A DNA stretch of 64,000 nucleotides from Lacrimispora sphenoides JCM 1415. Lineage in GTDB: Bacteria; Bacillota; Clostridia; Lachnospirales; Lachnospiraceae. Below, piece by piece: positions 16,054 to 23,063 of this stretch. The notes under the pieces were generated by a model. That model did no database searches. It had not been told where the DNA came from and worked only from the letters and a program-made list of their open reading frames with translations. The position numbers and the translations under genes were made by a program. The stretch is from contig NZ_LT630003.1 in assembly GCF_900105615.1 (NCBI RefSeq), positions 1 to 64,000 of the forward strand, read 5' to 3'. The stretch's first letter is position 1. Each line of letters begins with the position of its first letter.

Positions 16054-16473
16054 ATGAAGCACACACTATGTGTCTTGATCGGAATCATTGGCAATATCAT
16101 CACAACCCTTTTTGGTGGCTGGGACACTGCGATCGGTACCCTGATCTTATTCATGACCATCGATTTTTCCTCCGGCCTAGCTGTAGCCGGAATATTCCAC
16201 AACAGCCAGAAGACAAAAACAGGTACTCTTGAATCAAAAGCAGGCTGGAAAGGCCTATGCAGAAAATGCATGACCATACTATTTGTATTAATCGCCCACC
16301 GACTAGACTTATCCCTAGGAACCTCCTACATACGAGATACGGTCATCATCGGTTTTATGGCAAACGAGCTCATATCTATAGTAGAAAATGCAGGCCTTAT
16401 GGGCCTTCCTCTTCCAGCGGCTATTGTTAAAGCCATAGATATTTTAAACAAAAAATCACAAACATCACAATAA
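16054..16473 (+). CDS. Phage holin, TcdE/Cph1-type (holin family 4)
   Basis: A 139-residue protein behind GAGGTGAGAAAAA. It has three hydrophobic segments: residues 5-22, 26-47 (AIGTLILFMTIDFSSGLAVAG) and 78-95. The phage-holin-4 pattern IDFSSGLAVAGI and a cysteine-containing KAGWKGLCRKCMTILFVLIAHRLD segment are clear. Holins of this type (TcdE, diffocin and PBSX-like holins) permeabilise the membrane so that the endolysin can reach the wall and release the particles. It is followed by a small gene and the amidase, forming the lysis module. Confidence 0.88.
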   Translation: MKHTLCVLIGIIGNIITTLFGGWDTAIGTLILFMTIDFSSGLAVAGIFHNSQKTKTGTLESKAGWKGLCRKCMTILFVLIAHRLDLSLGTSYIRDTVIIGFMANELISIVENAGLMGLPLPAAIVKAIDILNKKSQTSQ

Positions 16474-16564
16474 ATATGAAAAGCCATCAAAAGCCCATCT
16501 TTAATCCCGGTACATTCCCTCCCAATAAATCATATAATAATAACAGAAAGGACAAGGTGATTTA

Positions 16565-16720
16565 ATGGTTAAAAGCGAAGCAACAGAAACTATGCCAAAC
16601 ATAGAGCTTTTGGGAATACAGGAAAATCTAAAGAATTCCGATTACACGGAGATTGAACGTTTCCGGGAATCCTTTGATGCAGATGAGATGGGCTTTGTGG
16701 GTCTAAGGGAAGGAATCTAA
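16565..16720 (+). CDS. Small acidic protein between holin and amidase
   Basis: A 51-residue frame. ATG 16565 follows AAGGACAAGGTGATTTA, and the stop TAA 16718-16720 is one base before the amidase start, which suggests coupling. The product is acidic (MVKSEATETMPNIELLGIQENLKN, then a DADEMGFVGLREGI end) with no membrane segment or known domain. A lysis regulator is possible by position, but nothing in the sequence shows it. Confidence 0.55.
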   Translation: MVKSEATETMPNIELLGIQENLKNSDYTEIERFRESFDADEMGFVGLREGI

Positions 16721-16721
16721 T

Positions 16722-17549
16722 ATGGAAGTTCAAAAACTATTGACACCATACAACTATAGCAACGGTCAGATTGACCGGATAAAATATATTGTAATACACT
16801 ATGTAGGAGCTCTCGGAGGAGCAGAAGCAAACTGTAAATATTACGCCTCCCAATACATTGGAGCCAGTGCTCATTATTTTGTCGGTTTCAGCGGAGAAAT
16901 ATGGCAATCCGTTGAGGACAAAGATATTGCATGGCATTGCGGCGCAAAAACATATACCCATCTGGAATGCCGCAACAGCAACAGCCTGGGAATAGAGTTT
17001 TGTGTCAGGAACAATGGAAGTCAGACAGATACAAGCAGAGACTGGTATTTTGAAGATGCAACAGTAGAGGCTGCCGCCCAATTAACAAAAGAACTAATGA
17101 AACAGTACAATGTCCCGGCGGATCATGTAATCCGCCATTATGATGTAACGGGAAAAATCTGTCCCAACCCTTATGTATACAATCACACTCAACATACCTG
17201 GGATAGCTTTAAAGCAGCACTTGCAGAAGAGCAGCATAAATCCGGTTGGATTGAAGAAGAGGGTGGATGGAGATTCTACTTAGGGAATACCGGAAATTAT
17301 GTTACGAACGATTGGTATAAGGACGGAGAAAACTGGTACTGGTTCGACGGTGCCGGATTTATGGTAAAAGATACATGGAAAACCGGGTCAGATGGCAAAT
17401 GGTATTATTTAAATAACAACGGTTCAATGGCAAAGAGCCAGTGGATCAACTGGAAAGAAGAGCTGTACCGGGTTACGGAAGACGGAAGCCTGTTTGAAGG
17501 AAAAATGAATCTGAGCACTGATGAAAAAGGTGCCCTGCATATAGTCTGA
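16722..17549 (+). CDS. N-acetylmuramoyl-L-alanine amidase with wall-binding repeats (endolysin)
   Basis: 275 residues with no signal peptide. Residues 15-165 are an Amidase_2/PGRP domain: zinc ligand His in IVIHYVGA, SAHYFVGFSGEIWQ, then HYDVTGKICPNP carrying the second His and the Cys/Asp site. Residues 175-260 hold about four aromatic wall-binding repeats (GGWRFYLGNTGNYV, NWYWFDGAGFMV, KWYYLNNNGSM). The amidase cuts the lactyl-peptide bond of peptidoglycan after the holin opens the membrane. The wall-binding repeats are of the same class as those in the surface proteins after 38 kb, so it likely targets the producer's own wall for release. Confidence 0.92.
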   Translation: MEVQKLLTPYNYSNGQIDRIKYIVIHYVGALGGAEANCKYYASQYIGASAHYFVGFSGEIWQSVEDKDIAWHCGAKTYTHLECRNSNSLGIEFCVRNNGSQTDTSRDWYFEDATVEAAAQLTKELMKQYNVPADHVIRHYDVTGKICPNPYVYNHTQHTWDSFKAALAEEQHKSGWIEEEGGWRFYLGNTGNYVTNDWYKDGENWYWFDGAGFMVKDTWKTGSDGKWYYLNNNGSMAKSQWINWKEELYRVTEDGSLFEGKMNLSTDEKGALHIV

Positions 17550-17668
17550 AAAAAGACGGGAGCCCGGCAATCCGGCCCCGTCTAAAATTATGGAAGCCAT
17601 CGAAAGATGCTGGAAAATATTCATACACTATGCTAAAATTGCCTGTATAGCAGATCATTGTGTATCCC

Positions 17669-18415
17669 ATGGAGTTTATCAGAAGAAGATCCAATGAATC
17701 AGAGGCAGTGGAATTTTTCGGCATTCTACTGTTGGGGGTCTCCATCATGCTTTTCCGGTATTCATGGACAGAAGTCGGTTTTTCTCCTGAAAATGTACTC
17801 CGAACTATTTTATTAGGAGCATTTCTTGGCGCCGTTGTTTTTACTGCAGGCTATGGTATTGAAATACTGATTCAATCGTTAACAGGCAATTTTTCAGGAC
17901 TTAAGTTTTACGTAACCAGCTATTCCGTTTTAGGCAACCGGGGTATGCAAAACAACATTCTTTTTATCATGATCTGTTTAGCAGGAAACATGATCAATGT
18001 GATAATGGAAGAGGGAGTTTTCCGGGGATTGTTTGTCCGGCTGGCAGAAGAAAAGCAATCTTTTCCTGCCGCATGTATCCTGTCTTCCGTTCTCTTTGGA
18101 GTTTGGCATATCATGCAGCCCTTAAGAAATGTAATAGACGGTAATCAGTCCATGGCAGGTGCATTTATGGCTGGCCTGATTCTGGTGGTCACCAGTACTC
18201 TGCTTGGAATTCAGTACTGCATGCTTTACAAGCTCACAGGATCCCTGTGGGCAGGAATGGCGGCTCATTTTGTGAATAATACCACGGCCAATCTGCTGCA
18301 TGTGGTTACGGCTTCCGGTGTGGATGAACTGCTGACTGTCCGCATTACCATTGCACAAACCCTTTCATTTCTTATAGTACTTTTCTTTTGTATCTCTCGA
18401 AACAGAAAGAAATAG
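17669..18415 (+). CDS. CPBP-family intramembrane metalloprotease
   Basis: 248 residues from ATG 17669; a GTG at 17660 is also possible and neither has a clear ribosome-binding site. There are about six membrane segments. The CPBP motifs are complete: MEEGVFRGLF (EExxxR), FGVWHIMQP and AAHFVNNTTA. Such proteins are Rce1/abortive-infection type proteases, and in Gram-positives some give bacteriocin self-immunity. Immediate placement after a tailocin lysis gene makes immunity worth considering, but the gene may equally be an ordinary host gene. A T-poor hairpin (17554-17583) separates it from the amidase. Confidence 0.82.
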   Translation: MEFIRRRSNESEAVEFFGILLLGVSIMLFRYSWTEVGFSPENVLRTILLGAFLGAVVFTAGYGIEILIQSLTGNFSGLKFYVTSYSVLGNRGMQNNILFIMICLAGNMINVIMEEGVFRGLFVRLAEEKQSFPAACILSSVLFGVWHIMQPLRNVIDGNQSMAGAFMAGLILVVTSTLLGIQYCMLYKLTGSLWAGMAAHFVNNTTANLLHVVTASGVDELLTVRITIAQTLSFLIVLFFCISRNRKK

Positions 18416-18529
18416 CTCCCATCCGTGTGGAAGAAATGAGAACAATCTTCTCAAATAAACGTCTGGAGGGAAAAGTGCATAAAAACAACGATGATAATTC
18501 GGCATTTATAACAAACAATATAAAATATA

Positions 18530-18558
18530 TTGACACAGGCCTTAGAAAATGTTATTTT
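18530..18558 (+). promoter_or_regulatory. Promoter of the LacI-controlled sugar operon
   Basis: TTGACA (18530-18535) and TATTTT (18553-18558) are spaced by 17 bp. They end 10 bp before the first LacI-type operator, so a bound repressor would block initiation. Confidence 0.65.
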
Positions 18559-18568
18559 GTAATCATCA

Positions 18569-18578
18569 AAAACGTTTT
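18569..18578. promoter_or_regulatory. LacI-family operator O1
   Basis: AAAACGTTTT, with the central CpG usual for LacI/GalR-family sites. It lies just downstream of the -10 box, where bound repressor would cover the transcription start. Confidence 0.65.
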
Positions 18579-18635
18579 CGTAAATAGGTATTTCGTGCAA
18601 CACTTCTAAAAAGAAGTGTTAAAAAAAACCAAAGA

Positions 18636-18651
18636 CCAAAAACGTTTTTGG
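18636..18651. promoter_or_regulatory. LacI-family operator O2
   Basis: A perfect 16-bp palindrome, CCAAAAACGTTTTTGG, ends 17 bp before the lacI-type start codon. The centre-to-centre distance to O1 is 70 bp. A hairpin-forming repeat (AACACTTCT / AGAAGTGTT) lies between the two operators. Confidence 0.72.
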
Positions 18652-18668
18652 AATAAACGAGGTGTAGA

Positions 18669-19688
18669 ATGGCAAAATCAATTTATGACGTGGCACAGGA
18701 AACGGGATTATCAGTAAGTACGGTATCAAGAGCATTAAACGGATACAGCGATGTATCGGCCAAAACCAGGGCGCGCGTGGTGGAGGCGGCGGAAAGACTT
18801 GGGTACGTTCCCAATACCAGTGCCAAAAATCTGTCTTCAAAGAACAAAAAGAATGTGGCTTTGCTCATCTGCGGACTTTTGGAAGAGGCCCAGTCTAACG
18901 AGTTCATGATGAATGTTATCCAGGGGGCTTATACTTACATGATGAAGCATGAGATCAATCTGGCTATGTATTCCATTGGGAAGGAAGAACAGGAAAAAAA
19001 GGATTTTGACACATTTTGCAGAGAATATTCATTATCAGGGGCCGTAATTATGGGCCTAAGGATAACGGATCCTCTGGTAAAAAGCCTGCCTCACTCCGCT
19101 CTGCCCTGTGTTTCCATTGATATCCAGCTGGACGGAGCATGCACATCAGCAGTCATGACAGATGACAGAAAGGCATTTGAGCAGGTCACCCAGTACGTGA
19201 TCGATCGTGGTCACCGGAAACTGATTCTTGTTTATGGGCGGAAAAAGTCCGATGTTTCCATCAGACGTCAACAGGGTTATTTAGATGCCCTTGAAAAGAA
19301 CGGCATTGATCCCAAAAGCTGCAAAGTGATCTATACGGACTTTATGGAACAGAAAGCGTACGAAGGAACAAAGAAACTGCTGAAGGAATATAAAGAGGAG
19401 GCTGGGACCGCGTTTATCTGCATGAGCGACTTAACGGCCATAGGCGTTTTAAGAGCAGTTCAGGAGCTGGGATATCAGAGCCCAAAAGATTTTTCCATTA
19501 CCGGTTATGACGGCAACTACTTTATGAAATACATTGATCCTTTTATCACCCGCGTCAACCAGAATATGTGGCAAAAAGGTTACGATGCGGCTAAGCTTCT
19601 CATGAAAATGGTGAATGACGAAAAGTATTCCAGGGTTCATATGACAAAATATTTTCTTGAGGAAGGCAAGAGTGTGAAGCAATTGTAA
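18669..19688 (+). CDS. LacI-family transcriptional repressor of the oligosaccharide operon
   Basis: 339 residues. The N-terminal helix-turn-helix and hinge (residues 3-58: IYDVAQETGLSVSTVSRALNG ... LGYVPNTSAKNLSS) are followed by a periplasmic-binding-like effector domain (62-335) with YVIDRGHRKLILVYGRK and FSITGYDGNYFMKYIDP. It is the first gene of the operon and lies behind two operators of its own family, so autoregulation is likely. The effector is probably a malto- or related gluco-disaccharide, judged only from the downstream enzymes. The next gene follows after 21 nt. Confidence 0.92.
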   Translation: MAKSIYDVAQETGLSVSTVSRALNGYSDVSAKTRARVVEAAERLGYVPNTSAKNLSSKNKKNVALLICGLLEEAQSNEFMMNVIQGAYTYMMKHEINLAMYSIGKEEQEKKDFDTFCREYSLSGAVIMGLRITDPLVKSLPHSALPCVSIDIQLDGACTSAVMTDDRKAFEQVTQYVIDRGHRKLILVYGRKKSDVSIRRQQGYLDALEKNGIDPKSCKVIYTDFMEQKAYEGTKKLLKEYKEEAGTAFICMSDLTAIGVLRAVQELGYQSPKDFSITGYDGNYFMKYIDPFITRVNQNMWQKGYDAAKLLMKMVNDEKYSRVHMTKYFLEEGKSVKQL

Positions 19689-19709
19689 AAAATATTAAGG
19701 AGGATATTT

Positions 19710-21068
19710 ATGAAAAGAAAATTGGCGGGGATTATGGCAGCCGTTATGGCTGCGGCAATGTTGATCAGCGGCTGTTCCGGTGGGAACAGTAAAACAACGG
19801 CACCAGGGGCAGGCAATTCTGAAAATGCATCGGGGAAGGAAATACAGATGACTTTTCCAACCTATCTGGCAGGTGAAAATGTTGGAGCTGTTTTCTTTCT
19901 GCCCGAAGTTGAGCGGTTTAATCAGAAGTACGCAGGCAAGTATAAGATCGTGATCGAGGAGGTTCCTCAGGCCCAATATGCGGAAAAAATCAAGCAGTTG
20001 GCCCAGCAGAATAAACTTCCCGCCATTGTCCATGCACCTGGTTCCGGTGGTATCGATCTTCAGTGGTTTAAGAGCGTAGTTCTTGCCAATGGCATGGCAT
20101 ATGACTTAAGCGAATTTGCAAATGCTAACCCCGAGGTAAAAAATAACTGGATTGATGACTCCATGGATTACTGCACCGTGGACGGAAAACTTATCTGCAA
20201 GCCCCTTTCCGTGTTAAAGCCCGTGGGTCTGTATTATAACAATACCATGTATAAGCCGGAAAAAGCCGTTAAGGATATGAAGCTTGACGAGTTCATGGAA
20301 AGTATCGGAGATAACAAGTTTGCATTCCAGACTGCGGAAAATGCCTGGACATCAGGACTTCTCCTTACTGCTCTTATTGCCAATCAGGAGGGGGGAGAGA
20401 CGTATCTGGCTCAGTATGTGGATGACAAACTTTATGATTACACCGATGCAAAGATCGTTTCCGCCATATCCATTCTGCAGAAACTCCTTCAGAGCAATGC
20501 ATCAGCCAATACCATAGGCGCAGCTTACGCAGATGCAGCCAATGCATTTATGAGCAAAAGTGCTGCCATTATATGCAACGGATCCTGGATGGCCTCTGAT
20601 TTTGATGAAGAATCAGCAGACAAGTGGTCAAATGGATTTACCGGTGAGGAAGTGAATTCAGATATTTATCCAGGAAATTTTGCCATTGCCAATCCGAGAG
20701 TATTCGGTGAATTCTGGATCGCAAATACCGCTTCTGATGAGGAAAAAGAGCTGGCAAAAGCCTTCTTTGCTTTCCGTGATTCCAAGGAAGAAATCGAGCA
20801 GCTGGTACTGACCGAAGGCGGAGTAGCTCCGAAGCTTCATTACAGCGACGAATTCTTAAAGAAGCAGGCAGAAAACCGCATCTTATCCCAGCTTGCCGAA
20901 AGCATGGATGAAAATACCAGATACACAGCATCTATTTTCGATGTGATGCCGGCTTCCGTTGCTGATACGGAATTTGGTAAGTTGCTCCCTAAGCTTGCAG
21001 ACGGAACCCTTACGCCGGAGGAATTCTGCAGCCAATTGACTCAGAAGGCGGAAGAAGCTAAAAACTAA
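19710..21068 (+). CDS. Carbohydrate ABC transporter, substrate-binding lipoprotein
   Basis: 452 residues behind AAGGAGG. A lipoprotein signal ends in LISGC with the lipidated Cys at residue 22, followed by a Gly/Ser/Thr-rich tether. The mature part is a family 1 extracellular solute-binding protein (MTFPTYLAGENVGAVFFLPEVERFNQKY; AFMSKSAAIICNGSWMASDF; EFWIANTAS). It captures sugar outside the membrane and delivers it to the two permeases. A 243-nt gap with a multi-hairpin element separates it from the permease genes, which may raise the level of binding protein over permease. Confidence 0.92.
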   Translation: MKRKLAGIMAAVMAAAMLISGCSGGNSKTTAPGAGNSENASGKEIQMTFPTYLAGENVGAVFFLPEVERFNQKYAGKYKIVIEEVPQAQYAEKIKQLAQQNKLPAIVHAPGSGGIDLQWFKSVVLANGMAYDLSEFANANPEVKNNWIDDSMDYCTVDGKLICKPLSVLKPVGLYYNNTMYKPEKAVKDMKLDEFMESIGDNKFAFQTAENAWTSGLLLTALIANQEGGETYLAQYVDDKLYDYTDAKIVSAISILQKLLQSNASANTIGAAYADAANAFMSKSAAIICNGSWMASDFDEESADKWSNGFTGEEVNSDIYPGNFAIANPRVFGEFWIANTASDEEKELAKAFFAFRDSKEEIEQLVLTEGGVAPKLHYSDEFLKKQAENRILSQLAESMDENTRYTASIFDVMPASVADTEFGKLLPKLADGTLTPEEFCSQLTQKAEEAKN

Positions 21069-21084
21069 ACATCGTACATGGGAA

Positions 21085-21241
21085 GTCAAGCGGATATTCG
21101 CAATCCGCTTCGCTACTTGCTCATAACCGAATAGCAGCTATCGCTGCTTGTCAGGTGGAGTTTGTACTCCACCTGACACAAGCAAGTCCCAACCCACCCT
21201 TAATGCTTTTCGCATTTGAAGTGGGGACTTACTTGATTCGG
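21085..21241 (+). repeat. Multi-hairpin repeat element, copy 1 (within the sugar operon)
   Basis: A 157-bp element with four successive hairpins: GCGGAT/ATCCGC (21090-21108), AGCAGC/GCTGCT (21133-21148), a perfect 12-bp stem (21150-21161 with 21166-21177), and AAGTCCC/GGGACTT (21184-21230) enclosing AATGC/GCATT. A diverged copy lies inverted at 29501-29659. Several stems differ in sequence between the copies yet stay paired, pointing to selection on the fold. No coding frame is convincing. Confidence 0.82.
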
Positions 21242-21311
21242 TTAAATACTGTTGCAAAAGCCTGTGAAGACAGGGGTATTGCAGCAGTATTTTTAGAAAG
21301 AGGGGAAGAAA

Positions 21312-22208
21312 ATGAAAGCAGGAAAATCAAATCCCACTGTTTTGGAGAGAAGGAATTATAAGTGGTGCTACTTATTTTTGCTGCCCTCCCTCCTGATATT
21401 TTTGCTGTTTTACTTATCACCAATCCTTACAGTAATCGCCACCTCCTTTACCAAGTGGGATGGCTTCAATAAACCGGTTTTCATAGGACTTAAAAATTAC
21501 ATCGATCTTTTTCGTTCCAAAACCTTTCTCATATCTTTGAAAAACCTTCTAGCCTGGTCCGTGATTGCCGCAACTTTCCATGTGGGATTCGGCGTGCTGA
21601 TGGCATTTGTACTGTATGCAAAGCCCAAAGGCTGGAAATTCACCAGAGTGATTTTTATGGTGCCTAACGTGATTTCAGCAGCTGCCTGGGCCATGATATA
21701 TAAATTTATCTTCAATGACGATATGGGTATTTTAAATAACCTGATCCGAAAATTTTCACCGGACTTTCATGTCCAATGGTTCTTCCAGTCCCCATATGCA
21801 TTCTGGGCGGTTACATGCACCTGGATCTTTTATGCGGTGATTGTAACCCTTGTTGTATTAAATGATTTGATGGCAGTCCCGGAGGAAGTGGTGGAAGCTG
21901 CCAGGGTAGACGGGGCATCCCCATGGCAGCTGACCCGTCATATCATGCTTCCCCTTTGCAGAAATGCCATTGGAACCGGAGTGATCTGTTCCATTACTTC
22001 CAGGATCGCCATGTATGAACAGATCAGGCTGACGACCGCAGGCGGCCCTGGGGACGATACCATGAATATACCGCTAATCCTGGTCAATTCCATATCTGAT
22101 ATGAAATACGGATACGCCAATGCCAACGGTATGGTTATGTTTGCTCTGGGCCTGATCATTCTGGCAACCGTTAATATTACATTCCGTATGAATGACAGCA
22201 TCTATTAA
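21312..22208 (+). CDS. Sugar ABC transporter permease (MalF/UgpA-like)
   Basis: 298 residues with six predicted membrane helices, the first at about residues 22-45. The EAA loop that docks the ATPase is present (EEVVEAARVDGASPWQLTRHIMLPL, about residues 193-217). AGAGGGGAAGAAA precedes the ATG. It forms the membrane channel with the next gene's product. It follows the structured intercistronic element and overlaps nothing. Confidence 0.92.
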   Translation: MKAGKSNPTVLERRNYKWCYLFLLPSLLIFLLFYLSPILTVIATSFTKWDGFNKPVFIGLKNYIDLFRSKTFLISLKNLLAWSVIAATFHVGFGVLMAFVLYAKPKGWKFTRVIFMVPNVISAAAWAMIYKFIFNDDMGILNNLIRKFSPDFHVQWFFQSPYAFWAVTCTWIFYAVIVTLVVLNDLMAVPEEVVEAARVDGASPWQLTRHIMLPLCRNAIGTGVICSITSRIAMYEQIRLTTAGGPGDDTMNIPLILVNSISDMKYGYANANGMVMFALGLIILATVNITFRMNDSIY

Positions 22209-22221
22209 GAGGAGGGACGAA

Positions 22222-23046
22222 ATGAAGAAAAAAATTACTGTATTTTGTATGTATTTTCTTATGGTCTTTACTGTGATCATATCGGTCTTTCCGATTCTCT
22301 GGGTGATCATGTCATCCTTTAAAACAAATGCCCAGATTCTTGGAAATCCATTTACACTGCCGACTTCCATAAGTTTTGAACCATATATATACTTATTTGA
22401 GAAATATGATTTTCTGCGGTACGCGGTCAATTCCTTTCTGGTCTGCATTACTTCAACGCTCCTTTCGCTGCTGTTCTTTGCCATGGGCGCTTATGTAATC
22501 GGAAAGTACCGTTTTCCAGGAAAATCACTGATTTTTGCCTTGTTTACCATTACGCTGCTGGTCCCTTCCCATTCCAAGGCACAGCCCATCTTTTCCCTGA
22601 TCATGAAGATAAATCTGTATGACAATATCTGGGGTCTGGCGGTGGTTTACTTATCCATGGGGCTTGCAATGTCCGTGTTTATCTTAAAATCCACCTTTAT
22701 GTCCATTCCATCATCTTTGGATGAGGCGGCCAGGCTGGAAGGAGCTGGTTTTCTCCGTGTATTTTTCCAGATTAACCTTCCTCTGGCAAAAGGCGGATTG
22801 GCTACAGCCGGGATTCTTATGTTTTTAAATAACTGGAATGAATTTTTTTATGCTTCCCTGCTGACCTCTTCCAATAAGAACAGGACTCTGCCGGTAGCGC
22901 TGCAATTTTTTACCGAATCATTTTCATATGACTACACAAAGCTGTTTGCCGCTTTGACCCTTGTCGTGCTTCCGGGCATCATTTTATATGCGCTGGCTCA
23001 GGAACAGGTACAGGCCAGCGTTGCGGCATCAGGAGTAAAAGGCTGA
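22222..23046 (+). CDS. Sugar ABC transporter permease (MalG/UgpE-like)
   Basis: 274 residues from ATG 22222, chosen because AAGAGGAGGGACGAA precedes it; an upstream in-frame start at 22192 would overlap the first permease. Six membrane helices are predicted, with an EAA loop SLDEAARLEGAGFLRVFFQINLPL. It partners the preceding permease. No ATPase gene occurs in the operon, so the transporter must use a shared ATPase (MsmK-like) encoded elsewhere. Confidence 0.92.
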   Translation: MKKKITVFCMYFLMVFTVIISVFPILWVIMSSFKTNAQILGNPFTLPTSISFEPYIYLFEKYDFLRYAVNSFLVCITSTLLSLLFFAMGAYVIGKYRFPGKSLIFALFTITLLVPSHSKAQPIFSLIMKINLYDNIWGLAVVYLSMGLAMSVFILKSTFMSIPSSLDEAARLEGAGFLRVFFQINLPLAKGGLATAGILMFLNNWNEFFYASLLTSSNKNRTLPVALQFFTESFSYDYTKLFAALTLVVLPGIILYALAQEQVQASVAASGVKG

Positions 23047-23063
23047 CAATATAGGAGAGCATA

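Noticed and set aside
17554..17583. Terminator of the tailocin amidase
   Set aside because: The AGACGGG/CCCGTCT stem has no T-run on the + strand; the only run of T would serve the minus strand, where no gene precedes it.
18599..18620. Terminator upstream of the LacI gene
   Set aside because: The hairpin is followed by A residues on the + strand and lies between promoter and gene, so termination is unlikely.
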